From Gnetum montanum (taxonomy: Eukaryota; Streptophyta; Gnetopsida; Gnetales; Gnetaceae): a DNA stretch of 42,643 bases. The stretch spans positions 1 through 42,643 of the forward strand of contig MNCI01010839.1 of NCBI GenBank assembly GCA_015680685.1, read 5' to 3'. Below, in pieces: positions 11,086 through 20,868 of the stretch (the first letter of the stretch is position 1; every line of letters starts with the position of its first letter). Under the pieces are notes generated by a model. The model searched no databases. It worked only from the letters and a program-made list of their open reading frames with translations, and was not told where the DNA came from. A program made the translations under genes and the position numbers.

Positions 11086-11912
11086 TGTTTGGCCTACCAG
11101 GTCTGTATGGTAACGGGAACGTCAAAAGAATAACTAGAACTTGATCAATGGTGATCAGTTTTAAGGGTTCTATCCACTCCTCATCCAGCCAACCCGACTC
11201 CTTGCATTGACCATAGGGAATGGGGTATAGGTATGGGTAGGTGTGGTATTCACCCCCACATTGACCAATCACACGCACGTGTAGGTTCTTAGTAGAAGAG
11301 AACTCTTGCAGGGCTATCCATGCTATAGCCAGTAGACTCAGTCGATCGTGAACCCCTTCCTTATTGATGTAGAACCTGGTAACAAAATAAACACATACTA
11401 TTAGCATTTGGCCAACAAGGAAAGTGTTGCATAACATAGTGGAAAAAGGCTTCAAAACTCACCTACTAGCACAGTAGATAGTTCCTGGTGGATTTTGGAA
11501 GCACATTGCCATATAATGTGCAATAAACAATGTGTTGTAAGGATCGTAGCAGCTGTACTCAGGCATGTCCCAGATCCAAGCCAAATTCCTTAACCCTATT
11601 AGGCATTGATTGGATCCTTCTCCCTACCTACTTATGATTTTCCCATCCATTAGAAACCTCAGAATGCCCTGGCTTGCCCCAGGAAATATGGCTTCTATTA
11701 TGATGGCCACCTCTTCCTCCTCTAGGTATGAGCAAATGATCACATTGAAGTGTTCGAGGAGGTATTGTAGGAACTCCTGTGCTCCTTCCCTGAACCAGAC
11801 CCCCTACTCTCCCACATGTATTCGTGGAGGGGGAGCATTGGCCATAGGTTTTCTTACATGACACAGGACCCCTGCAATTTCTAAGACAATCAAAATCGGC
11901 CTTAGCCCCATC
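11086..11912 (-). pseudogene. FCP1/NIF-like phosphatase domain exons of the antisense gene
   Basis: Exon 11912-11463 reads, one base in, ILIVLEIAGVL (the HAD motif I position, normally with catalytic Asp; plant relatives have LDLNGVL), then VWFREGAQEFLQYLLEHFNV (family: RPG..EFL...F.V.I/VWSS), then YDPYNTLFIAHYMAM and QNPPGTIYC (family: SNTLLLDDSPYKA..NPP). Exon 11375-11086 continues the frame with RFYINKEG and LRVY-like helices ending in VRVIGQCGG. The order and spacing of these blocks match plant FCP1-like proteins. The motif I Asp is replaced by Glu and the DD near the end by Ala-His, and two TAG codons interrupt. Even if translated it would be catalytically doubtful. Confidence 0.65.
11376..11462 (-). 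other. Intron of the antisense gene, 87 nt
   Basis: The donor GTAG|GTGAGT (GT at 11462-11461) and acceptor TTTTGTTACCAG|GTTC (AG at 11377-11376) define an 87-nt, T-rich intron of typical plant size. The upstream exon ends with two bases of a codon and the downstream exon supplies the third, giving Arg and continuing in the only open frame. Confidence 0.75.
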
Positions 11913-12718
11913 CTGCACAACACAACTAGAAAGTGTTAGCATCATGTCTAAGTGCAATGCACACACAACATAGAAATACCTAGCAGTCCATACATATAGC
12001 ATAGCATAACCCTCTTCCTGCATATAGCATAGCAAGAACATGAAAGCAATAGCACAGCGAAAATAGCCTAGTGTAGCAATAGAGCAATTAACCCTAACAG
12101 GGTGATTAAAAATATGCCCCAATAGAACAAGTGTCACACTATAACATCACGCATGGCCCAACCCTCCTGAGGGTCCTATGCTATGCCATTTGAAGGCCAA
12201 ATAACTGAAACTTTCCAAACCCCTACGATTATGACAACCACAATGGTGGTAGTTTAAGTGGCCTTACATGCAACGATAGCATAGCATTTATGCATCCGCC
12301 GTAGCTGAAATGACAATAGTAGTGATGCAAAGGAAAAAAAATGGGATGAAAGAAAACACAGATGACTAAGACTAGGATACAAAATGAAAGCAGAAAATAA
12401 AAAAATGATAACAGAATCACAAAAAAGTAGAAGGAGCATGGAGGCCTATCGGGTCAATGGCATGTCCTCCCACGCTACGATGCATGCTTATGTCACATGC
12501 CCTAGGGTTTTCTTCACCTCCTCAACCTTTGCAAGTGCCAAATTCATGAATTCCTTCTTCAAAGCCATCATCCTGCTTATAGAATTTTCCTTGTCGGGAT
12601 GCAAAAATCTACCTTGCTCTCTATTAGCACAATCGCTCTATGCTTCAAAATCGCTTTGTGCTCTGAATATGGGGTCTGTGCTCTTACGGTGAGAATGACA
12701 AGCTTACTAGGATCTAAT

Positions 12719-12730
12719 CCTTATTTATGG
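12719..12730 (-). promoter_or_regulatory. TATA-like box upstream of the antisense gene
   Basis: On the - strand CCATAAATAAGG lies about 150 nt upstream of the candidate start codon, with a (GA)n-like stretch at 12758-12770 just beyond. It is plausible as the gene's own promoter, but such AT-rich boxes occur by chance. Confidence 0.3.
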
Positions 12731-12899
12731 CCATAATGGTAAAAAGGGGAAACTTGTCACTCTCTCTCTCCATTTAATGTGGACTATGCAGTATAGCGTA
12801 GCATGCTTGCCACAACATCGTAGCACTGTTGGCATTAAAACCTTGACACATTCCAAGCTAATTGCTTGCTTTCCCAAGAAATGAAAAAAATATATTTTC

Positions 12900-12985
12900 G
12901 ATTTTTATTGGTCTGAAAAGACCTTAAACTAGCAGATTCGACCTGTTACACATTCGCAGTCTACAATGATGTTAAACTAGCAGTT
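12900..12985 (+). repeat. Short TTAAACTAGCAG array right of the antisense gene
   Basis: Two to three imperfect copies of the family core (GACCTTAAACTAGCAG and GATGTTAAACTAGCAG), in the same orientation as the array at 7845-8012. The antisense gene is thus bracketed by related arrays. Confidence 0.6.
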
Positions 12986-13196
12986 TCACATTTTTACATT
13001 GACAATTTTACATTTTCTATTTTAGCAGCTCTACATCTCCATGCCATAGTGGTCTGCCATAACTTTAAACTGGAAAAATTTTAATCTTTACATCATACTT
13101 CACTATTTACATCTCATCATTTCTTTGCAAGTTTCCCTTATACATGATTACTACTGATAGGTGCCTCTTAACTAGGCTTTCATCTCATTTTGACAG

Positions 13197-16100
13197 GTTA
13201 AGCAAAAAATGGAAATCCATTGTGATCTCTCCACGCCTTTAGCTTTAGCAAGTCCACATGGAAAGCTCACAAGACAATTGAACCCTGACTTGATCAACTG
13301 GGAGTCAGCTATAGCTAGCACCATAGCATCTTTAGAAACATCCCCAGACTGGCCTAAGCATCTAGTTTGAACTCTAGATTTGGAGGCTAGGGATGTAACT
13401 GAGGATCCTCTTGTGAAGAACCCTATGACCATGTCCAAGGGGGAAGTAAGAACATTAAAACTTAGCTCCCTCCTAGATGCACAAATTCATGAAAATGTAG
13501 CCAAGATTCTGCAAGGCAACATCAAAGTCTTTGCATGGTCATATAGTGATATGCCAGGTTTAGATTCGAGGCTGATAGAACACAACATCATCCTAGACCC
13601 GTGCATGAAGGCACTCAAGCAAAAAGATCGTAAGGTTAAACTTGAAATTACACTAGTTGTGAGAGATGAAATCACTACGCTATACAAAGCTGGTTTCATC
13701 CATGCAATTGATTATTCAGAATGGGTGTCCAACATCATCATAGTTTCCAAGAAAATAGGAGGAATACGAATCTATATAGACTTCCAGGATCTGAACAAAG
13801 AAATGATCAAAGATGATTTCCCACTTCCAAGCATCGATCAAATCATGGACACTATGACTGGCAATGCCCTACTATCCTTCATGGATGGCTTCTCCAGCTA
13901 CAACCAAATTTGCATCAACCCAAAGCATCAGCTAAAAACAACCTTCATGACCCCATGGAGGACCTTATGTTACACCATGATGCCTTTTGGGCTCAAGAAC
14001 ATCAGCGCAACCTACCAACGAGCCATGACTTACATCTTCAATGACTATATCCTAGAAATGTTAAACGACTACGTGGATGATATAGCAGTCAAGTCCAACG
14101 AGGCAGCTGATCACCCATGCGACCTAGGGGTAGTCCTTAAGTGTTTCCAAATGCATGATCTGTGCCTTAATCCTAAGAAATGTTTCTTCAGGGTAAAAAC
14201 CATATGCATGTTAGGATTCGTAGTATCGAAGGCTGGAATATGGATGGACCCTAACAAGGTTAAGGCTATCATCAACCTGGCACCTCCTACAAACCTCAAA
14301 GAGCTACATGGCTTGCAAGGTAGAGTACAATTCATCTGAAGGTTTATAGCAAAGTTGACTAACAAGTTACATCCCATGCAACATTTTCTAAATAAATGGA
14401 TTAACTTTGAGTGGACAACCCAATGTCAACGAGCCTACGATGACTTGAAGGAAGAGCTTTCACACCTTCCAACTATGCATCTACCATAGAGGGATAAACA
14501 TTTCTTCATCTACCTTGCCACCTTTGACACATCTATCGTAGCACTGCTATGTTAGAAATGAGATGACAGATTTGAGATATCAGTGTATTACCTGAGTCTT
14601 GCTTTAATAGCGCATGAGGCAAAATACAATGAAGTAGAGAGACACTTCCCTGCCTTGGTATTCATGTTAAAAAAGTGGAGGCACTTCCTATTTCGTAGTA
14701 AAATTAACATCATTTGAGAAAAAAACATACTCCAGGCTATCACTAACAACCTGTATGAAAGTAGTAGGATAGCCTAATGGAAAGCAATAACCACAGAGTT
14801 CAACCTACACTATGTAAGCTAGTCATTGACTAAGGGTCAAGCCATAGCAACGCAACTTCCAGCCTCAGCTATCAACAACCATGCAACCATAGATCCCGAA
14901 TTCCTAGACAAGCATGTTGGCACTATCAACATTGTCCCATTGCACTTAGAAGCTACTTTACACTTTGACGGTGCCTCAACTACGTGAGAAGGTAGTGCAG
15001 TTGCCATCATTACATTTCCCTCTGGGGAAATGCACCCGTTTGCTTATCATTTTGTGTTCCCCTATACCAATAACATGGCAGAGTATGAGGGGTTACTCAG
15101 AGGCCTCTTAGCTACCCAAACACTATGCATACAACACTTGGTAATTTGTGGGGATTCACAACTAGTTGTGAATCAAACCACCAAGGTCTATTCCTACAAA
15201 GCTACACACCTGCAACCCTACTACAACTTAGCAAAAGGCCTGCTTAAGAAATTTGCAACCATAGATGTGCAACACGTGCCATGCAACGAGAACACTGCCA
15301 CCACACTCATTTGCAAGTCTGTCGACTTCGATTGTTGAATGTACTAAGCCTATCACTCAGGCGGGACATGTGGCCTCCATTAGTGCTATGAATACCTAGT
15401 AGTGGTATGCCAACATTAAAGCCTACCTACAACATGGGAAACCCCTGCGTGGATTGACATCAGCCTAGAGAGATGTGATTCGTAAGTGTGCCTAGCAACA
15501 TACACTCATGGAAAATTATGCCCTTTGTTGACGCTCCTATGATAGGATATTGCTAGCATGTGTGGGTGGGGAGCAGGCGTAGAAGGTAGTTAATGAAGTA
15601 CATGAAGGACTATGTGGTGGACACATAGCACCTAGGGCTATGGCTGTGAAAATTAGATGCCTAGGGTACTATTGGCTCCACATGGAATGTGACTGCATGT
15701 CAAAAGTCAAGACGTGTGACATGTGCCAGAGATACAAAAAACTCATACACGTCTCACCTATGGACCTGCATCCAATGCAAATCATGTGGCCTTTCCAATG
15801 ATGGGGACTAGACCTAATAGGACCTATCATGCCTAAGTCCTCCATAGGGCATAGCTTCATTATCACCACCACTGAGTATTTTACTAAGTGGGTGGAAGCT
15901 ATCCCTCTGAGGGAGACAACGTCTTAGCAAATCTACCACTTCATCCTGGACAACATCATGATAAGGTTTGGGCTTCCAATGACTATTGTAACCGACAATG
16001 GACCATAATTCAATAGTACTGAAACCTGAACCTTCTACAACAATCTAGGCATCAGGCAATCATTCTCCTCCCCATATTACCTACAAGTGAATGGACAAGC

Positions 16101-16570
16101 AAATCCTCTACGTTCTATAGGCCTATAGAATGACATGTAGAACTGCGACAAGTAAGACTCCTTACAACCTTGTGTATGGATCTGAAGCTGTGTTGCCTCT
16201 TGAGTTGTAGGTATTGTCACTTTGGATGATCCTCTTAGATGTCATGAACAAAGCCTAGAATAATAAAGTGTGGATCATCTATCTCAACTCAATAGAGGAG
16301 GAGTGCACGTAGATGCTGAGCGGCATAAAGCACTACAAGAGCAAGCAATAGCAAAAGCACCATGTAAACCCGCAACGATAGCTAGTACAGAAGGGATACC
16401 TCATCCTCAAAGCTGTCCGTGAGCATGTGAGAAAATTCTTAGCCAACTAGGAAGGCCCTTACATGGTCACTAAGTCCTTCGGGAATGGAGCCTTCAAGCT
16501 GGTAAACATGGACGGCAATGAGTTTGCCAACCTGGTGAATCACTCGTACCTAAAGCTGTACTACATCTGA
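13197..16570 (+). pseudogene. Element 2 pol: RT, gRH, aRH, integrase, decayed
   Basis: Frame 3 is continuous from 13197 to about 15338. It holds the pre-RT linker (KVFAWSYSDMPG), RT (FPLPSID, MPFGLKN, catalytic YVDD near 14072), the RT-linked RNase H (about 14430-14850) and aRH (about 14950-15340; FDGAST, NMAEYEGL, GDSQLV). It is interrupted by about ten stops, several TGA or TAG where element 4 has Arg or Gln. Integrase follows in frame 1 (about 15540-16090): VHEGLCGGH, CDMC, GLDLIG and TDNGP. A deletion after NGQ near 16098 removes the catalytic Glu. The C-terminal GPYMVTKSFGNG block ends at TGA 16568-16570. It cannot be functional. Confidence 0.9.
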
Positions 16571-16576
16571 AGCATG

Positions 16577-16985
16577 AAGACATCAAGCAGCATCTACTAC
16601 AATGATAAACTGGTAGCAAAAAGTAGCATCTATAATGACATTAAACTAGCAGCAACGAGCAACGTCCACTACGACGATAAACTAGTAGCATCAAGCAGCA
16701 TCTGCAATGATGTTAAACTAGTGGCAATGAGCAGCGTGCACTATGATGATAAACTAGTAGTATCCGTAATGATGTTAAACTAGTAGCAATAAGCAACATC
16801 TGCTATGAAAATAAAATGGCAGCAACAAGTAGCATCTGCAATGATGTTAAACTAGCGATAATGAGCAACGTTCACTACGACGTTAAATTGGCATGTATGG
16901 TCTACTGGGACCTTAAACTAGCATAGTAGTCCACTGCAACCCTAAACTAGTACACAGTCTACTAAGATCTTAAACTAGGTTCATG
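16577..16985 (+). repeat. Post-integrase tandem array of element 2
   Basis: About a dozen degenerate units of some 30-38 bp, each with a GATGTTAAACTAGCAG or GATAAACTAGTAGC core alternating with AGCAGCATCTGC-like spacers. It starts 6 bp after the pol stop, as in elements 3 and 4. The short ORF at 16574-16783 is a by-product of the repeat. Confidence 0.85.
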
Positions 16986-18054
16986 TCTCGTCCCTAGCAT
17001 GCATCTGCACCAAGTACACATCGAATGAGCATGCACAGTGTGGATGTGGGGGTGGGATGTTGCAACTCTAGAACATAGTTCATGACACAATGAGAACATG
17101 ATCTAGAATGTACGCGATGCTACCACCCTTTGGCATCGTGTTGACCCTCCGAAGATGTCGTATGACATCACATTGGCCCTCAGGACCTACCATCACCATG
17201 GCCCACCCCTCTAATGGTAGTTCCTTGGCCAGTGCCTACCGTTGGAGTTCCAGTAGTATTGTGGCCTAGCCACAATATTGTTACCCTCTAGCTTCCTCTT
17301 GACACCTGGGCTCACATGAAGTTTAGCTATGTGGTAGCTGATCCCATAGCTGAACTAAGAATGCATGCCTTTGGTAGGGATTCTAGAGCATCTGCACTCA
17401 CAGTAGCCCCCAGCTCCTTTGAGGCCAGTTCCTCCATGATGAAGATACCAAGGCCATTGCTGGACTTCCTACTTTGGACACCATGCACTAGCATGGATGT
17501 CCAAGACCTTCAACAACATTTTCAGTAAGCAAGACCTTTGCCCTCGCTTCACATCATGGCTATTTCGCTCTCCGTCGTGCTTACAGGGTGCGGCAGAGAG
17601 TACACCTTACCACAGCAGCCAATGCTATGGTGTCATGAAGTGAGTGCCTCAACTAGCTTGGCTACTTCAGAGTGCAAATTCCATGACGTGCGTAACACAG
17701 CTCGTTGCATGGGAAGCATCTATAGGCAGGTCAAAAAGTCCACATAGATGTAACACAGTTCATCCTGGGAAGGAAACACCTATCCTACAAGAGGTTGAAG
17801 GCCAATGAAAGTAAAGATGAAAATGTGAACAACTCCCTCATGAGAACTCCAACGAGGGACCCTGCTAAACCTCATCTTTACCCTTTTCCTGAAAATCCTT
17901 CCTCCCTACTTCACCCTTTCACTCTCAAGTGCAGCCAAGAAATGTCCCGGTGATCACCGAGTAGCAACATTAGCCTCGTATCTTCTGTGGTGTTTTGTAT
18001 TCTTTGTCAACATCTCTCATGCCCGTATTCTAGACGTTGACAAAGAGGGGTCAA
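16986..18054 (+). other. 3' internal region of element 2
   Basis: Non-pol sequence between the array and LTR A. It shares blocks with element 3 (29319 down to 27947): a G-rich GGGTGGGA followed by TTGCA and TTCATGA (17051-17095), and a block at 17300-17530 that is open on both strands. The last 70 bp form the PPT hairpin. No confident gene is present. Confidence 0.6.
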
Positions 18055-18064
18055 TGAAACATCC
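17987..18064 (+). promoter_or_regulatory. PPT hairpin at the LTR A border
   Basis: An imperfect inverted repeat has CTTTGTCAACATCT (18002-18015) and AGACGTTGACAAAG (18032-18045) as inner arms; GTGTTTTG on the left also pairs loosely with GAAACAT at the LTR start. The polypurine tract AAAGAGGGGTCAA (18042-18054) lies in the right arm and abuts the LTR start TGAAACA. The same arrangement occurs at elements 3, 4 and 6. Confidence 0.7.
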
Positions 18065-19730
18065 CAAAATTCAAAGGCATGCTTGCTTCACCAGGTCTTT
18101 GCAAATCGCACAGCATCACGATAGTTCTTCAGGAGATGGATGCTCTGAAGTTTAGACTATCTAGTTCAGAAATTTTTTCTATCGTAGGTGTCAATAGGTT
18201 AAACAGATTCTCCAGCCTGCCCACCTAAGTAGTTCATCCAACCGACAGCGCACTTAGGAGCGGTACATAGAATTGTTGGTAGTGCTTAGAATGTGCAAAA
18301 TGCTTCAGCGAGTTTTCTAAGTCAAGGAGTTTTGCTATGCTATGCTATGCTATGTGGCGTAGCAAACTTTAGAAGATGGTTGTAGAAGCGCAGTGCTACG
18401 CTATGCTATGCCATGCAGCGTAGCACATCATAGCAAAAACTAGATAGTCAGTTCCCTCACCCGACTTCAAGTCCTTCAACAATGTCTCCTTCCATTAGAA
18501 AGCGGTGAACTTGGCAAAAGCAAGTCATGTTTGCTGCTACACTACGCTAAGCTACATGGCATAGTGAGAGGTCGCAATTCTGTGAAAGTGACAGAAGACA
18601 TCTCAAAGGGTGGGATCAGCAAGTTCGCAAGCTTCGTAGTGCAAAAGGAAAAGTTTGCAGATTGGTGATGTTTTTCATGACTAAGGATGGCTGCTATGCT
18701 ATGATACACTACATAGCATAGCATAGCGTAGCAAATATGCAATAAGTAGTCAACGCACTTCAAAGGTTTCCAATGCATATATTAGGACACAACATGAATT
18801 TCTTGCTACGAACCGGCGGCTATGCTATGCTACATAGCATAGCACAGTGTGAAAAGATGGTAGGTTATGCCAAACGTTGTGCTACAAAGCATAGCAAGGC
18901 ATGGCAAGTAGTTACACTACATCAATGCACTCCACCTAATTGCACCATTGCTTTGATAGCACAATTACAACATGGTAGGTTTGTAATTACGACATGGCAG
19001 GCTTGCCCAATGGTCATGCAGGCACATGCAACATAGATAGGTCAGCATAATCCCAGGGCACGTGGCATCCAAACCAAATATTTCATGCACCCTTGGTCCT
19101 ATAAATACCCCAATGACCATCAAGGTCCAGGTATGATTTTTTGGCAATATTAGTTGGCTAATAATTTTTTTGACTAACAAGCAAAAAATTAAGAAACCTT
19201 GAGCATTGTAAGCTTTCTATTTAACATTGTAAATAGTTAGCACTCTTAGGTGGCATTTTTTCTACTCTTTTCTACCACCTTGGTAGCACTTTGCATTGTT
19301 AATTCCTAAGTCCAAATTCAAGCACACAATCGTCTTGCTCTACACGTCTTGGTTACCCTCAGGATCTCTACACTTCCCAATGCTATGAAACCGATTGTAT
19401 CCATCTTGATAGAGTGAAGTCATAGCTTCGAAGCGGTGCATTTTTATAGCTACATTTTACTTTGTTTCTTGCTTATCATTTACATTTTACACTATTTTCT
19501 ACCTCTTTTACATTCAAGCATTAGTTCGCGCTATCAGTCTCATTTTCAAATTACCCAATTGCAAAAGGGTATATTAACACCGACTAAGTCCCTATCTAAT
19601 CTACCAGACCATTTAGGGCACCTCGTTTCCATTCCATCTAGCATGGCTCTCTTGTAGAAATGAGGTTGAGACTATTAATGACCGATGACCTCTCAACATT
19701 TTCCAGCTACCAACATTTTCAATCGCTACA
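18055..19730 (+). repeat. LTR A, 3' LTR of element 2
   Basis: It starts TGAAACATCCC right after the PPT and ends AATCGCTACA. Ends were set by aligning it to LTRs B and C, where similarity stops at the same place. TATAAATA at 19100-19107 sits about 630 bp from the 3' end. U3 holds dispersed GCTATGCTATGC and GCATAGCATAG motifs (18335-18430 and 18690-18900). Confidence 0.8.
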
Positions 19731-19735
19731 GTATG
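19731..19735 (+). other. Candidate target-site duplication GTATG
   Basis: The five bases after LTR A. The partner copy was not found because the element 2 5' end is missing. Confidence 0.3.
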
Positions 19736-19739
19736 TACA

Positions 19740-20395
19740 TATGGTAGCATAGAGATCACAAGTTGAGAAAACTATACAGACTATGAAGGGATATCAAAGG
19801 GAAAGGAACTGAAGGCCCTACATGTTGTTGAGTTAACAAAATTTGATGAATTCCTACGACCAAGGATGGTTTGGGCTATAAAGGTATTGTCATTGTTTCC
19901 AAAGAGGAAGAAGACTGTAACTGGTATGGATATAACATAGGAGTGGTTTTTGAAGTTGTTGAGTAAAGGGGGACACCACTTTTGAAATGGAACTCAAATT
20001 CCTCTTGTTCATCATGAAGAGGTTCTTCATAGTGAGACACTACATCTCACTCTTTTGATGCACTCAGTCGAATATCTTGATTCAATATCCATTGAAACAT
20101 TTTAGTAAGTGGTATGAAGGCCCTAGGAGTAGGAAGGAACTCCCTTCCATTTCGGTAGATAATTTAAAAGTTATGCTTTTCTTCATATTCTTGATGGTCC
20201 AGCAGGAGGCCCACAAGGATCCTTTCACATAAAAAGTTATATCGCTCTTCATCGTGGGCCATGCACTTGGGCAATTGGTGTTGTAGTTAGAGAGACTATC
20301 GTGGTATCTGCACTAGGCTAAGTGGTTGCTCAGGAGCCATTGCATGTTGCAAGGGATGGGCCATTCCCAAGCTTGAAGTGGTGACTGAGGTGCTG
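19740..20395 (+). pseudogene. Decayed ORF of unknown family between LTR A and LTR B
   Basis: With one shift near 19800 and another near 20100, the + strand reads protein-like blocks: VEKTIQTMKGYQ, LTKFDEFLRPRMVWAIKVL, EWFLKLLSKGG, LLMHSVEYLDSISIETF, FKSYAFLHILDGPAGGPQG and IALHRGPCTWAIGVVV. I do not recognise the family. It is antisense to the LTR B element, a situation similar to the antisense gene in element 2, and GCTATGC motifs follow it at 20520-20610. It could be a captured gene fragment or the original target DNA. Confidence 0.4.
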
Positions 20396-20844
20396 GGTGG
20401 GTTTATTTCTTTATTGTGTCAAAAATATGTAAGAAATAAAGAAATAGGGGTGCTACACAGAAAGTAGGCTAGAAATAGCAATGTTTGAAAATGTTGAAAA
20501 ATTAGTGGTTTAAGCTGCTACGCTCGCTATGCTAGATGGGACTCATGCTGGTAGGGTGTTATGCTACACTTGTTATGCTATATGTGTAATGCTACACATG
20601 TTATGCTACACAGAATATAGATTTTAACGCAATACATCGTTTTGGGCTCTTTATCCTACGAGGTTCTACGAAAATCATCAACTAGGACCTGGCTGCACCA
20701 ACCGAAATGTAAACAGCCCCTACACTAGCCTATGATCTAGCTACTTCCATTGTAGGTCCATAGGGATGTTACGTTTACATTTGCAAGGAGGTACAAAAGG
20801 CACATAGGACTACATGTTATGCATAAAATGAAGACGGAGGTTTA

Positions 20845-20862
20845 GGCCTCTTTCTAGTGCCA
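20845..20862 (-). promoter_or_regulatory. PBS-like site next to LTR B
   Basis: On the - strand TGGCACTAGAAAGAGGCC begins a few bases after the LTR B end. It starts with the TGG expected of a tRNA-primed primer binding site and resembles, from memory, the GGCGCTAGAAGGAGGG sequence of plant Tat elements. None of the four 3' LTRs has such a site, which supports LTR B being a 5' LTR. Confidence 0.45.
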
Positions 20863-20868
20863 AAAAAC

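Larger units (their letters stand above)
8103..12571 (-). pseudogene. Antisense intron-bearing gene with FCP1/NIF-like domain inside element 2
   Basis: A multi-exon gene on the - strand, nested between protease and RT of element 2. The candidate start is an ATG-ATG pair at 12571/12568 followed by a Lys/Glu-rich N-terminus. The central exons (11463-11912 and 11086-11375) encode an FCP1/NLI-interacting-factor-like HAD domain. A long exon (9945-10997) has no assigned family. Later exons (about 9264-9815 and 8103-9155) are acidic and then coiled coil. Introns of 87 and 88 nt have GTGAG/CAG and GTAAG/TAG borders and preserve frame across three exons, which argues strongly for a real former gene. 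It now carries about ten in-frame stops, mostly TAG, and a shift near 9730. Alternatives: a host gene fragment captured by the element, or a separate insertion into the gap. Confidence 0.7.
7728..13196 (+). other. PR-RT gap of element 2, candidate Ogre-like intron
   Basis: Between the protease end and the first pol codons lies 5.4 kb without sense coding. Its right end looks like a plant splice acceptor: a CTTAAC branch-like site near 13168, a T-rich stretch, then TTTTGACAG at 13188-13196, directly followed by the open pol frame at 13197. Ogre elements of the same lineage are known to carry an intron between PR and RT. I did not identify a donor with confidence, so the left border is provisional. 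The gap contains two tandem arrays and the antisense gene at 8103-12571. Confidence 0.45.
4300..19730 (+). mobile_element. Element 2: Tat/Ogre-like retrotransposon, 5'-truncated, with antisense gene
   Basis: On the + strand the order is gag-PR (4434-7730), tandem array (7845-8012), PR-RT gap with a - strand spliced gene (8103-12571), second short array (12900-12985), pol RT-gRH-aRH-INT (13197-16570), post-INT array (16577-16985), 3' region, PPT and 3' LTR (18055-19730). All protein domains are homologous to elements 3, 4 and 6 in this window. The 5' LTR and PBS were not found, so the left border is approximate. The 3' end is followed by GTATG at 19731-19735 as one candidate target-site repeat. 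Coding parts are inactivated mainly by point stops. Confidence 0.8.

Noticed and set aside
17048-17075. GGGGGTGGGA followed by TGTTGCAAC taken as PPT plus LTR start
   Set aside because: I first placed the LTR border here, but LTR B lacks this part and starts at TGAAACA, which follows a purine tract at four other sites. The block is internal.
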